Positions 17,300 to 25,762 of a stretch of DNA of 64,000 nt are shown here, one piece after another. Every line of letters starts with the position of its first letter. Positions within the stretch are counted from its first letter, which is position 1. Both the position numbers and the translations under genes were made by a program. The stretch covers positions 2,204,113 through 2,268,112 of the forward strand of contig NC_021039.1 in NCBI RefSeq assembly GCF_000210095.1. Reading direction: 5' to 3'. The notes under the pieces are model-generated. The model was not told the DNA's origin, searched no databases, and saw only the letters and a list, made by a program, of their open reading frames with translations. Source of the stretch: Ruminococcus champanellensis 18P13 = JCM 17042. Its GTDB lineage: Bacteria; Bacillota; Clostridia; Oscillospirales; Ruminococcaceae.

Positions 17300-17830
17300 T
17301 TACACATTCATTCCCATGCTGATGGCACGCAGGTTGTTTTCAATCAGATGCGCACGCTTCGGGGGGATCAGCTTCTCCAGACCCTTGCGGATCACTTCAT
17401 CGGAGAACATACCGGTTTCCTTGAGCAGCTTGCCCAGCAGAATGATGTTTGCTGCCTTGGGCAGGTTTGCATCGGTTTCCATCTGGGTTGCGGGCACGTA
17501 GAAGCACTGAATATCCGGTGTTTCCACAGTGGTGTCCACCAGAGTGCTGTCCACAAATGCCATGCCGCCCTTGCGAACACTGCCGATGAACTTATCGTAG
17601 GAAGGCTGATTCAGTGCGATCAGCAAATCCGGTGTCAAAACCAGGGGAGAACCGATGGGCTCGTCAGAGATGCAAACGGAGCAGTTACAGGTACCGCCAC
17701 GCATTTCCGGACCGTAGGACGGGAGCCAGGACAGCTCCTTGCCGTCGATCAGCGCACAGTATGCGAGGAGCTTGCCGGCGAACAGAATACCCTGACCGCC
17801 AAAGCCAGCCAGCAGAATATCATATTTCAT
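17300..17830 (-). CDS. korC: 2-oxoacid:ferredoxin oxidoreductase, gamma subunit
   Basis: A 176-residue gamma subunit of a 2-oxoacid:ferredoxin oxidoreductase. The family motif [15 protein letters not shown] is near the N terminus (about 9-23), followed by [13 protein letters not shown] (about 38-50). It contacts the coenzyme A region of the complex. Its ATG shares one base with the stop codon of the beta-subunit gene (TAATG). The operon context with aconitase and isocitrate dehydrogenase makes 2-oxoglutarate the likely substrate. It is the last gene of the operon. Confidence 0.9.
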   Translation of the reverse strand: MKYDILLAGFGGQGILFAGKLLAYCALIDGKELSWLPSYGPEMRGGTCNCSVCISDEPIGSPLVLTPDLLIALNQPSYDKFIGSVRKGGMAFVDSTLVDTTVETPDIQCFYVPATQMETDANLPKAANIILLGKLLKETGMFSDEVIRKGLEKLIPPKRAHLIENNLRAISMGMNV

Positions 17831-18585
17831 TACTTTTCTCCTCCTTCAGCTGTAACATCCTTATATACGCCCAGCGGGTAGTAGGGGATGCACTCATCCT
17901 GCAGACGCTTGATTGCCTCCAGCGGAGTCATGCCCCAGTTGGTCGGGCAGGTGGAGAGTACTTCTACAATGGACAGGCCACGCTTTTCCTTCTGGTTCTC
18001 AAATGCCTTGCGAATCGCCTTCTTGGTTTCCCGGATGTGGGGAACGGTATCTACAGCAACACGCTGTGCCAAAGCAGTACCACTGAGGGTAGCCATCATC
18101 TCGCATACCCGGATCGGGTAGCCGGCAAGCTCTGTGTCACGGCCGAAGGGGGTGGTCTGGGTAACCTGACCCGGAATGGTGGTAGGTGCCATCTGCCCGC
18201 CGGTCATGCCGTAAATGGTGTTGTTGATGAAGATCACAACGATGTTCTCGCCTCTTGCGCCAACATGAACGGTTTCCGCAGTACCAATGGCAGCCAGGTC
18301 GCCGTCGCCCTGATAGGTGAACACGTACTTGTCCGGGTTGGAACGCTTAACGCCGGTTGCAACAGCCGGTGCTCTGCCGTGGGGCGCTTCTATCATATCA
18401 CAGTTGAAATAATTGTAAGCAAATACGGAGCAGCCAACCGGACATACACCGATGGTCTCGCCCTCAATGCCCATCTCATCCAGAACTTCGCACAGCAGTC
18501 TATGTACAATACCATGGGTACAGCCAGGACAGTAGTGCATCGGCGTGTCGCAAAGTGCGTGGGGTCTTTCAAATACAGTAGCCAT
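17830..18585 (-). CDS. korB: 2-oxoacid:ferredoxin oxidoreductase, beta (TPP-binding) subunit
   Basis: A 251-residue beta subunit that binds thiamine pyrophosphate and a 4Fe-4S cluster. The TPP motif begins at GDGDLAAIG and ends near NNTIYGMTGGQ. The N terminus has HYCPGCTHG, and further cysteines probably complete cluster binding. Together with KorA, KorC and KorD it converts a 2-oxoacid plus CoA to acyl-CoA and CO2, reducing ferredoxin. ATG 18585 has AAGGAG in its leader, inside a small hairpin (18598-18614). 2-oxoglutarate is inferred from the operon; branched-chain 2-oxoacids are the alternative. Confidence 0.92.
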   Translation of the reverse strand: MATVFERPHALCDTPMHYCPGCTHGIVHRLLCEVLDEMGIEGETIGVCPVGCSVFAYNYFNCDMIEAPHGRAPAVATGVKRSNPDKYVFTYQGDGDLAAIGTAETVHVGARGENIVVIFINNTIYGMTGGQMAPTTIPGQVTQTTPFGRDTELAGYPIRVCEMMATLSGTALAQRVAVDTVPHIRETKKAIRKAFENQKEKRGLSIVEVLSTCPTNWGMTPLEAIKRLQDECIPYYPLGVYKDVTAEGGEK

Positions 18586-18597
18586 TTTATTTCAAGA

Positions 18598-18614
18598 TTC
18601 TCCTTGCAGGAGAA
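18598..18614. promoter_or_regulatory. Small hairpin covering the korB ribosome-binding site
   Basis: TTCTCC and GGAGAA form a 6-bp stem around a TGCAA loop in the korA-korB gap. Read on the transcript, the 3' arm overlaps the AAGGAG sequence of korB. It may tune korB translation or mRNA stability; this is inference. Confidence 0.35.
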
Positions 18615-18633
18615 CCCACTCCTTTCGCAAAAT

Positions 18634-19680
18634 TTAGAGGCTCTTGATATGTTCCAGGACTTCAGCCGGAGTCGGGATCACACCACCGGTTCTGCCGAAG
18701 AAGGAAACAGGCTTGGAACAGTTGATCGCCAGCTTGACATCATCGATCATCTGACCCATGGACATTTCTACGCACAGCAGCTTGGATGCGTGCTGGCAAG
18801 CCTGGTTGATCTCCTTGACCGGGAAGGGCCACAGGGTCTTGGGACGGAACATGCCGACCTTGATGCCCTCTGCACGGGCGCTGTTTACTGCGGACTTTAC
18901 CACACGGGCGGTCGCACCGTATGCACATACCACAATGTCAGCATCCTCAGTCAGGTACAGTTCAGCGTCGGTCTCATTCTCCTTGATGATGTCGTACCGC
19001 TTGTAGCGCTCAATGACCTGCTCTTCCAGGTCGGTAGCATTGATGTACAGGGAGTTGATGATGTGGTGTTCACGTTTGTTGCCATGACCGTTTGCAGCCC
19101 AGGAGGACTTGTCAATGCTGTTTGCCTTGATTTCTGGGAACTGAACCGGCTCCATCATCTGACCCAGCAGACCGTCTGCCAGGATCATAGCAGGCATCCG
19201 GTACTTGTCGGCTGTGTCAAACGCCTTGACAACCATGTCCACCATTTCCTGTACGGAGGAAGGAGCAAATACAAGCAGCTGGAAGTCACCGTGACCCAGC
19301 GCCTTGGTAGCCTGCCAGTAGTCAGCCTGGGAAGGCTGGATACCGCCCAGACCCGGGCCGCCTCTCTGCACGTTGATGATCACTGCCGGAACATCGGAAC
19401 CGGCAATGTAGGAAATGCCCTCAGACTTCAGGGAGATCCCGGGAGAAGAGGAGGAGGTCATAGCCCGAACGCCGGTGGAAGCAGCGCCCAGTACCATGTT
19501 GATGGCTGCGATTTCGGACTCAGCCTGCAGGAACACGCCGCCCTCCTTGTGCATGCGCTTTGCCATATATGCGGAAAGCTCAGTCTGGGGCGTAATGGGG
19601 TAACCGAAGAAACACTTACAGCCGGCTCTGATGGCTGCTTCAGCAAGAGCTTCATTGCCCTTCATAAGATTTTTTTCCAA
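18634..19680 (-). CDS. korA: 2-oxoacid:ferredoxin oxidoreductase, alpha subunit
   Basis: A 348-residue alpha subunit carrying the pyrimidine-side domain of the TPP site. YPITPQTE (about 26-33) is the family's active-site motif, and the ADG and PFP-type segments follow in the usual order. The start codon appears to be TTG at 19680. AAAGGAAG stands nine bases upstream, and the resulting N terminus has the usual short lead before LMKGNEALAEAA. The first ATG (19665) has no RBS at normal spacing. It lies between the ferredoxin subunit and the beta subunit. Confidence 0.92.
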   Translation of the reverse strand: MEKNLMKGNEALAEAAIRAGCKCFFGYPITPQTELSAYMAKRMHKEGGVFLQAESEIAAINMVLGAASTGVRAMTSSSSPGISLKSEGISYIAGSDVPAVIINVQRGGPGLGGIQPSQADYWQATKALGHGDFQLLVFAPSSVQEMVDMVVKAFDTADKYRMPAMILADGLLGQMMEPVQFPEIKANSIDKSSWAANGHGNKREHHIINSLYINATDLEEQVIERYKRYDIIKENETDAELYLTEDADIVVCAYGATARVVKSAVNSARAEGIKVGMFRPKTLWPFPVKEINQACQHASKLLCVEMSMGQMIDDVKLAINCSKPVSFFGRTGGVIPTPAEVLEHIKSL

Positions 19681-19713
19681 GATGCGAAACTTCCTTTCTT
19701 TCCAACAAGTGGA

Positions 19714-19920
19714 TTACTTTTCAACTGTAATTGCGCAGTCCGGGCACATCATAGCGCACATTGCACAGCCGATGCATGCCGCATCATCTGTACAGGCAGC
19801 AGTGAAGTAGCCTTTCTTGTTGCGCTTTTCCTTTGAAATCGCAACAATGTGCTTCGGGCAGGCTGTGGTGCAAAGCCCGCAGCCCTTGCAGCGCTCAAAC
19901 AATACTGTCATCTTAGCCAT
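19714..19920 (-). CDS. korD: 2-oxoacid:ferredoxin oxidoreductase, delta (ferredoxin) subunit
   Basis: A 68-residue two-cluster ferredoxin subunit. Both 4Fe-4S motifs are complete: CKGCGLCTTACP and CIGCAMCAMMCP. It carries electrons from the TPP site of KorAB to soluble ferredoxin. ATG 19920 has AAGGAG nine bases upstream. Its place directly before korA is the standard korDABC order. Confidence 0.92.
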   Translation of the reverse strand: MAKMTVLFERCKGCGLCTTACPKHIVAISKEKRNKKGYFTAACTDDAACIGCAMCAMMCPDCAITVEK

Positions 19921-19974
19921 GGTCTGATTCTCCTTTCCGGAAAAAATGTTATTGGTTGCAAGGGGTGGCAGCCG

Positions 19975-20634
19975 TTAGTCCCAGATGGGACGGACATGCA
20001 CATGAACCGGATGCAGCCCCACACCTGATGGCGATAGTCGATCGTCATAGGTCGTGTACAAAAGTGGAAGATCCGCCTGCCGTGCCAGTTCCTGGGCAAA
20101 GGGCAGGGAGGACTCGATATGGGCAACGGTGGTTTCACAGCCCAGATTGGAATTGTTGACGATTCCGGTATGCTTCATATGGGAAGCCTGCTCGATTTCG
20201 TACATCATCGTCAGGGCTTCCTGGGGGGTCTTGGTCAGATAACGGTAGCAGTTGATCACATAGAGCATGTCCAGGCAGTCGGCATACTGCGAGAATGCCT
20301 CTGCATAGCGGCCCAATGCGGTTGCGCCTGCATCGTCTCCACCCACGTCCACGATCAGATAGCCCGGATCGGATGCGATCCGCTCCAGATCAAAATTCAG
20401 AACCGGAATGTCCACATTGCTGTTTGCATAATCCGGCGTGATCATGGTGACACCGTGCTCGGCAAAAAGCCTGCCGAAATCCGCAGTGCGAAAATAGGGA
20501 TTGACGATATCCAGATCCACGATGCTGACAGGCTCCCCGGTACGGGCAGCCTCCAGCGCCAGATTTACGGAATAATTGGTTTTACCGGTGCCGTAATGCC
20601 CGGTTACAATGGTGATTTTTTTCATATTACTCAT
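19975..20634 (-). CDS. P-loop ATP-binding protein of unknown function in the TCA operon
   Basis: A 219-residue single-domain P-loop protein. The Walker A motif is GHYGTGKTNYS near residue 13, and DLDIVNPYFRTAD and LIVDVGGDDAG give it the look of the CobQ/MinD/ParA-like (SIMIBI) group. No catalytic partner domain or membrane segment is present. ATG 20634 is chosen because AAGGGG lies six bases upstream; this overlaps the end of rex by 8 bases. Its place between rex and the ferredoxin subunit suggests a role in assembling or regulating the oxidoreductase, for example cluster insertion. That is inference only. Confidence 0.8.
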   Translation of the reverse strand: MSNMKKITIVTGHYGTGKTNYSVNLALEAARTGEPVSIVDLDIVNPYFRTADFGRLFAEHGVTMITPDYANSNVDIPVLNFDLERIASDPGYLIVDVGGDDAGATALGRYAEAFSQYADCLDMLYVINCYRYLTKTPQEALTMMYEIEQASHMKHTGIVNNSNLGCETTVAHIESSLPFAQELARQADLPLLYTTYDDRLSPSGVGLHPVHVHVRPIWD

Positions 20635-21277
20635 GTGCATCCCCTTGATGCTGCAAGCCGTAGGCAAGTGTCATCAGGCTGTCGCCCAGATGCACATTTT
20701 CTACGATGATCTGTTCCTGTTCATGCTCCAGCCGCAGGTCATAGTGACTGAAGTTCCAGAAGGCCCGAACCCCCAGCTTCACCAGCTGATGCGCCAGGTC
20801 ATGGGCGGCGGTTTTCGGAATGCAAAGCACAGCCATAACCGGATGATTTGCGGCGCAGAACGCCTCCAGGGTTTCGATGGGATCCACCGTGACCCCGGCA
20901 ATCTGCTTACCGCACAGAGCGTGGTTGCTGTCGAAAATACCGATCAGCTTACAGCCCCGCTTTTCAAAATCAATGTGCTGCGCAATGGCTTTTCCAAGGT
21001 TGCCTACGCCAATGAGAATGGTCTTGTTGCCTGCGTGCACGCCAAGAATCTTTCCGATCTGGGCGTGAAGCTCCGTCACATTATAACCGTAGCCCTGCTG
21101 TCCGAAGCCGCCGAAGCAGTTCAGATCCTGACGGATCTGGGAAGCGGTCAGCCCCATACGCTCTGCAAGCTCCCGGGAGGAGATCCGGATCATTCCCTGA
21201 CGTTCCAGTTCACCGAGAAAGCGATAGTAACGGGGCATCCGACGAATCACCGAATGAGAGATACTATCTTTTGCCAT
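20627..21277 (-). CDS. rex: Redox-sensing transcriptional repressor Rex
   Basis: A 216-residue Rex protein. The N-terminal winged helix (about 5-75) includes RELAERMGLTASQIRQDL and the GGFGQQGYGYNV segment. The Rossmann domain binds NAD(H) through GVGNLGKAI (about 91-99), and IFDSN follows the second strand. Rex represses fermentative and redox genes at a low NADH/NAD+ ratio and releases DNA when NADH accumulates. It lies inside the operon for aconitase, isocitrate dehydrogenase and the 2-oxoacid oxidoreductase, starting 19 bases after icd, so it is made together with the enzymes it may control. Confidence 0.95.
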   Translation of the reverse strand: MAKDSISHSVIRRMPRYYRFLGELERQGMIRISSRELAERMGLTASQIRQDLNCFGGFGQQGYGYNVTELHAQIGKILGVHAGNKTILIGVGNLGKAIAQHIDFEKRGCKLIGIFDSNHALCGKQIAGVTVDPIETLEAFCAANHPVMAVLCIPKTAAHDLAHQLVKLGVRAFWNFSHYDLRLEHEQEQIIVENVHLGDSLMTLAYGLQHQGDAHE

Positions 21278-21296
21278 GCGATTGCCTTTCCGGGAT

Positions 21297-22508
21297 TTAG
21301 CCCATCAACTTTGCCAGACGGCAGTTGATTTCCTCCAGGAACTCCTTGGAGTTCACCTTCTTCTTGTTTTCCAGACTGGACAGCAGGTATAGATCCCCTG
21401 TCATGATGCCGTCTTCAATGGTCTGGATGGTTGCCTGCTCCAGATTATCCGCATAGCGAACCAACTCCGGAATGTTGTCCAGCTCGCCACGCTTGCGGAG
21501 CGCACCACTCCATGCAAAGATGGTTGCAACGGAGTTGGTGGAGGTCTCCTCACCCTTCAGATGCTTGTAGTAATGACGCTGAACTGTGCCATGTGCAGCT
21601 TCATATTCATACACGCCGGTGGGGGATACCAGAACGGAAGTCATCATAGCCAGGCTGCCATAAGCGGTGGATACCATGTCGGACATCACATCCCCGTCGT
21701 AGTTCTTGCATGCCCAGATATAACCGCCGTTGGAACGGATTACCCGTGCCACTGCATCATCGATCAGGGTGTAGAAATATTCAATGCCGGCTGCTTCAAA
21801 CTTTTCCTTGTACTCCGCTTCAAAGATCTCTGCGAAAATATCCTTGAACCGGTGGTCGTACTTCTTGGAAATGGTGTCCTTTGTGGCAAACCATACATCC
21901 TGCTTGGTGTCCAGACCGTAGGAGAAGCAGGAACGGGCAAATCCGGCAATGGACTGGTCAATGTTGTGCAGACCCTGGATAATGCCGTCTGTCTTGAAAT
22001 CGTGGATCAGCTGACGGGTTTCCTTGCCCTCAGCATCGGTCACAACCAGCTCCGCCTTACAGCCGCCCTTCACCTGCATCTCGGTGTTCTTGTACACATC
22101 CCCGTAAGCGTGACGGGCGATGGTAATGGGCTTTGTCCAGGTAGGAATGTAGGGGGTAATGCCCTTAACCAGGATGGGGGTACGGAACACGGTACCATCC
22201 AGGATGGCACGGATGGTGCCGTTGGGGGACTTCCACATTTCCTTCAGGTTGTATTCGGGCATTCTTGCTGCGTTGGGTGTAATGGTAGCGCACTTTACAG
22301 CCACACCGTATTTCTTGGTGGCTTCTGCGCTGTCCAGGGTCACCTGGTCACTGGTTTCATTCCGGTGAACCAGTCCCAGGTCGTAGTAATCCACATTCAG
22401 ATCCACATAGGGCGTGATGAGAATATCCTTGATCCACTGCCACAGGATCCGGGTCATTTCGTCCCCGTCCATTTCGACCAGGGGCGTTTTCATCTGAATT
22501 TTGCTCAT
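21297..22508 (-). CDS. icd: Isocitrate dehydrogenase, NADP-type (eukaryote-like class)
   Basis: A 403-residue enzyme that oxidatively decarboxylates isocitrate to 2-oxoglutarate in the cytosol. The N terminus ([13 protein letters not shown]) and the segments [17 protein letters not shown] and [14 protein letters not shown] place it in the homodimeric class shared with eukaryotic NADP enzymes, rather than the E. coli type. [28 protein letters not shown] carries metal-binding aspartates, and [11 protein letters not shown] is the cofactor region. ATG 22508 has AAGGAGG upstream. It is flanked by a small membrane protein gene and rex. Confidence 0.95.
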   Translation of the reverse strand: MSKIQMKTPLVEMDGDEMTRILWQWIKDILITPYVDLNVDYYDLGLVHRNETSDQVTLDSAEATKKYGVAVKCATITPNAARMPEYNLKEMWKSPNGTIRAILDGTVFRTPILVKGITPYIPTWTKPITIARHAYGDVYKNTEMQVKGGCKAELVVTDAEGKETRQLIHDFKTDGIIQGLHNIDQSIAGFARSCFSYGLDTKQDVWFATKDTISKKYDHRFKDIFAEIFEAEYKEKFEAAGIEYFYTLIDDAVARVIRSNGGYIWACKNYDGDVMSDMVSTAYGSLAMMTSVLVSPTGVYEYEAAHGTVQRHYYKHLKGEETSTNSVATIFAWSGALRKRGELDNIPELVRYADNLEQATIQTIEDGIMTGDLYLLSSLENKKKVNSKEFLEEINCRLAKLMG

Positions 22509-22544
22509 TGGGGTATACCTCCTTGTATGAAATGCTGTATTGCC

Positions 22545-22757
22545 TTAGTGAAAGGAAAAAACCAAAATCAAAGCAACAACCATTGCTGCAATTATGCCGA
22601 TTACTCTGGCAGTACGAGGCTCCATATCAAACTTCTTGGTGCAGAGGGTCTGCACGCCGTACATGACCGCTGCGATAATCAGGATCAGGATCAGATCCTT
22701 GGTAGAGCGAATGCGGTAGTGCCGAGCCATAATCGGCAGAGTGGAGAGAAAATACAT
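22545..22757 (-). CDS. Small membrane protein of unknown function
   Basis: A 70-residue protein with two hydrophobic segments (about 20-37 and 49-68) joined by a short polar loop containing KKFDMEPRTARV. ATG 22757 has AGAGGA upstream, and the gene sits in the 262-base space between aconitase and isocitrate dehydrogenase with close spacing on both sides. I do not recognise the family. The RBS and the operon position support a real gene. Confidence 0.65.
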   Translation of the reverse strand: MYFLSTLPIMARHYRIRSTKDLILILIIAAVMYGVQTLCTKKFDMEPRTARVIGIIAAMVVALILVFSFH

Positions 22758-22791
22758 GGTTTGATTCCTCTTTCTGTTATGAAATAGGGTC

Positions 22792-24729
22792 TTACTTCAA
22801 TGCTTCTCTGGTGTAATCCAGCAGACCGCCCGCCAGTACGATATCCTTAGTTCTACCGCTGAGCTCACACAGCACTGGAATGTCAATGCCCTTGGTCTTA
22901 TCCCGGAGGGTCAGCTGGGATTCTCCGGCTTCAATTGCCTTGCGTACATTCGCCAACTCCAGTTCATCCCCCTGGTCGATCTTGTCGTAATCCGCTTCGT
23001 TGGCAAAGGTCAGAGGCAGGATACCGGCATTGATGAGGTTTGCACGGTGGATCCGGGCAAAGGACTTCACCAGTACAGCCTTGACTCCCAGATACAGCGG
23101 TGCGAGAGCCGCATGCTCACGGGAAGAGCCTTGACCATAGTTTGCGCCGCCCACAATAATGGACTTGCCCAGTTCCTTTGCACGGGTCGGGAATGCAGGA
23201 TCGCAAACGGTAAAGCAATGCTCACTGATTGCCGGAATATTGGAGCGCAGGGGCAGAATCTTTGCGCCTGCGGGCATGATGTGGTCGGTGGTGATATTGT
23301 CCCCCACCTTCAGGGAACAGGGAACGTCGATGCTGTCCGCCAGGGGACTGGTCTGGGGGAAGGGCTTGATGTTGGGACCGCGCAGAATCTCCACCTTGTC
23401 CATTTCAGATTCCGGTGCAGGCAGTTCGATCATATTATCATTGACTGTAAAGGTCTTGGGTAGCTGGAAGTCCGGCATCTCGCCCAGGGTTCTGGGGTCA
23501 GTCAGCACGCCGGTGAGAGCGGATGCAGCAGCAAGCTCCGGAGAAACCAGATAGATCTGACCGTCCCGTGTACCGGAGCGGCCTTCAAAGTTCCGGTTGA
23601 AGGTACGCAGAGAAATGCCGTGGGAATTGGGGGACTGTCCCATACCAATGCAGGGACCGCATGCGCTTTCCAGGATCCGTGCGCCGGCTGCGATCATATC
23701 TGCCAGTGCGCCGTTCTGTGCCAGCATCTGCAATACCTGCTTGGAGCCGGGGGCAATGGACAGGGAAACGTCCGGATGCACGGTCTTGCCCTTGAGGATA
23801 TAAGCCACCTTCAGCATATCCAGCAGACTGGAGTTGGTGCAGGAACCGATGCATACCTGGTCGATCTTCATGGAGCCGATCTCCGCAACGGTCTTGACAT
23901 TGTCCGGGGAATGGGGACATGCTGCCATAGGCACCAGCTGACTCAGATCAATGGTCAGTTCCTCGTCGTATACAGCATCCGGATCCGCTGCCAGGGGCGT
24001 CCAGACCTCACCTCTGCCCTGTGCAGTGAGGAATTCCCTGGTCACTTCGTCAGAGGGGAAGATGGAAGTTGTAGCACCCAGCTCAGCGCCCATATTGGTA
24101 ATGGTTGCACGCTCCGGTACGGACAGGGTCTTGACACCCTCACCGCAGTACTCGATGACCTTACCCACGCCGCCCTTGACGGACATCCGGCGCAGAACCT
24201 CCAGGATCACATCCTTTGCAGCAACCCAAGGAGAAAGCTTGCCGGTCAGATTGACACGAACCACCTTGGGACAGGTAATGTAGTATGCACCACCGCCCAT
24301 TGCCACTGCAACGTCCAGTCCGCCTGCGCCCATTGCCAGCATGCCGATGCCGCCGCCGGTGGGGGTATGACTGTCGGAGCCGATCAAGGTCTTGCCCGGG
24401 ATGCCGAACCGCTCCAGATGTACCTGGTGGCAGATACCGTTGCCCGGACGGGAGAAGCGAATGCCGTGCTTCTTGGTCACGCTGCCGATAAAACGATGGT
24501 CGTCTGCATTTTCAAAGCCGTTCTGCAGTGTGTTATGATCGATGTATGCCACAGAAAGCTCTGTTTTGACTCTGGGTACCCCCATTGCCTCGTATTCCAG
24601 ATAAGCCATTGTTCCCGTTGCATCCTGCGTCAGCGTCTGGTCGATGCGCAGACCGATCTCGGTACCCTTAATCAGTTCGCCATCCACAATGTGCGCCTTC
24701 AGAATTTTTTCGGTTAGTGTCAGACCCAT
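22792..24729 (-). CDS. acn: Aconitate hydratase
   Basis: A 645-residue aconitase that interconverts citrate and isocitrate. The 4Fe-4S ligands are Cys297 (CIGSCTNSS), Cys357 and Cys360 (ACGPCIGMG). GSDSHTPTGGGIGMLAMGAGG and the C-terminal swivel-domain motif ANYGQGSSREHAAL are also present. The length is that of the short monomeric form found in Bacteroidetes and clostridia, not the 890-residue AcnA/AcnB forms. ATG 24729 is preferred to GTG 24738 because the AAAGGGTGA sequence sits at the right distance from it. It opens the nine-gene oxidative TCA operon, whose promoter is at 24809-24838. Confidence 0.94.
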   Translation of the reverse strand: MGLTLTEKILKAHIVDGELIKGTEIGLRIDQTLTQDATGTMAYLEYEAMGVPRVKTELSVAYIDHNTLQNGFENADDHRFIGSVTKKHGIRFSRPGNGICHQVHLERFGIPGKTLIGSDSHTPTGGGIGMLAMGAGGLDVAVAMGGGAYYITCPKVVRVNLTGKLSPWVAAKDVILEVLRRMSVKGGVGKVIEYCGEGVKTLSVPERATITNMGAELGATTSIFPSDEVTREFLTAQGRGEVWTPLAADPDAVYDEELTIDLSQLVPMAACPHSPDNVKTVAEIGSMKIDQVCIGSCTNSSLLDMLKVAYILKGKTVHPDVSLSIAPGSKQVLQMLAQNGALADMIAAGARILESACGPCIGMGQSPNSHGISLRTFNRNFEGRSGTRDGQIYLVSPELAAASALTGVLTDPRTLGEMPDFQLPKTFTVNDNMIELPAPESEMDKVEILRGPNIKPFPQTSPLADSIDVPCSLKVGDNITTDHIMPAGAKILPLRSNIPAISEHCFTVCDPAFPTRAKELGKSIIVGGANYGQGSSREHAALAPLYLGVKAVLVKSFARIHRANLINAGILPLTFANEADYDKIDQGDELELANVRKAIEAGESQLTLRDKTKGIDIPVLCELSGRTKDIVLAGGLLDYTREALK

Positions 24730-24774
24730 TGCGTTCACCCTTTCGAATCAGAATATACAAAATAAGAATACGCT

Positions 24775-24799
24775 TCCGAACAGCCGTAACTGTTTCGGA
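24775..24799. promoter_or_regulatory. Imperfect inverted repeat in the acn leader
   Basis: TCCGAACAG (24775-24783) and CTGTTTCGGA (24790-24799) pair with a one-base bulge. The repeat lies just downstream of the -10 box, where a repressor or an mRNA hairpin could act. It does not match the usual Rex site (TTGTGAA-N4-TTCACAA). Confidence 0.4.
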
Positions 24800-24808
24800 T
24801 ACTTCTTT

Positions 24809-24838
24809 ATTTTACTACATTTTCAGCACACTTGTCAA
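24809..24838 (-). promoter_or_regulatory. Promoter for the acn-icd-rex-kor operon
   Basis: Minus-strand TTGACA (24838-24833), an 18-base spacer and TAAAAT (24814-24809). Confidence 0.7.
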
Positions 24839-24984
24839 GAAATTCACAGTAAAAAGCACCTATCAAAAAAATGGACAGCAGGTTTCAACAAAATTCGCAT
24901 GCAGTTGGGGGTATAATTGTGACAAAGCGCAAGGGCGGCAAAAGCAGTGCCGTTCGACAGGCAAATAACAAGGAGGCGTATTTT

Positions 24985-25317
24985 ATGCTGGAATTTCAAA
25001 CGGAGGAAGGGATACTGCGGGTCATGCTGCAGGGCGAGATCGATCACCACAGTGCGGGACAGCTGCGGGAGCAGATCGACTGCCGACTGGAGGAGCTGCT
25101 GCCAAAGCGGCTGATCCTGGATTTTACCGGTGTGACCTTTATGGACAGCTCCGGCATCGGCTTGGTGATGGGCAGAGTCCGGCAGGCTGCCGCATACGGG
25201 GGACAGGTGGAGATCGCAGTTCCTGCCGGTCACATCCGGAAGGTCATGCAGCTGTCCGGCATTGACAAACTGGCAAACATACATGCGCCGGTGCATCCGG
25301 CTGAGCAGAAAGGATAA
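24985..25317 (+). CDS. spoIIAA: Anti-sigma F factor antagonist SpoIIAA
   Basis: A 110-residue STAS-domain protein. The phosphorylation site is in FMDSSGIGLVMGR; Ser56 corresponds to the serine that SpoIIAB phosphorylates and SpoIIE dephosphorylates. Unphosphorylated SpoIIAA displaces sigma-F from SpoIIAB in the forespore. ATG 24985 has AAGGAGG eight bases upstream; the longer frame from 24871 runs through the promoter region. A TATAAT lies at 24912, but I could not find a convincing -35 or sigma-H box. It is the first gene of the spoIIA operon. Confidence 0.93.
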   Translation: MLEFQTEEGILRVMLQGEIDHHSAGQLREQIDCRLEELLPKRLILDFTGVTFMDSSGIGLVMGRVRQAAAYGGQVEIAVPAGHIRKVMQLSGIDKLANIHAPVHPAEQKG

Positions 25318-25321
25318 TCAA

Positions 25322-25762
25322 ATGAAAACGATCAATGAAATGAAATGCACCTTTCCATCCCTGTCGGTGAATGAGGCGTACGCACGCACAGCAGTAACCG
25401 CATTTGCCGCTCAGCTGGATCTGACCATTGAGGAAATTGCAGATATCCGGACGGCGGTATCCGAAGCGGTAACGAACGCCATCGTACACGGATACCGGGG
25501 CACGGTGGGCACCATAGAGCTGTGCGTCAAGCTGCTGGAGGGCAATGAGGTGTACATACGCATCAAGGACAGCGGATGCGGCATTCCGGACGTGGCACAG
25601 GCTATGGAGCCTCTGTACACCACTGCCGCCGCTGAGGAACGTGCCGGGCTTGGCTTCGCCGTCATGGAAAGCTTCATGGACAAGCTGTCCGTCAAAAGCA
25701 AGGTGGGCAGGGGCACAACCGTGGTCATGCGCAAGCGGCTGGGCGTGACGGTTCCCGTATGA
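25322..25762 (+). CDS. spoIIAB: Anti-sigma F factor / serine kinase SpoIIAB
   Basis: A 146-residue GHKL-family kinase that binds sigma-F and phosphorylates SpoIIAA. The N box is SEAVTNAIVHG (47-57, with Mg-ligand Asn52), the G1 box is DSGCGIPD (83-90) and the G2 region is GLGFAVM (109-115). The length matches the family. ATG 25322 has AAAGGA seven bases upstream and falls four bases after the spoIIAA stop. Its end overlaps the sigF start by four bases (ATGA), which indicates translational coupling. Confidence 0.95.
   Translation: MKTINEMKCTFPSLSVNEAYARTAVTAFAAQLDLTIEEIADIRTAVSEAVTNAIVHGYRGTVGTIELCVKLLEGNEVYIRIKDSGCGIPDVAQAMEPLYTTAAAEERAGLGFAVMESFMDKLSVKSKVGRGTTVVMRKRLGVTVPV

Noticed and set aside
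17614-19836. A 740-codon plus-strand frame
   Set aside because: It lies antisense to korC, korB, korA and korD, which have family motifs and RBSs. The long frame is a by-product of GC-rich third positions.
24730-24870. A Rex operator upstream of aconitase
   Set aside because: I looked for TTGTGAA-N4-TTCACAA and close variants and found none; only a different inverted repeat is present.
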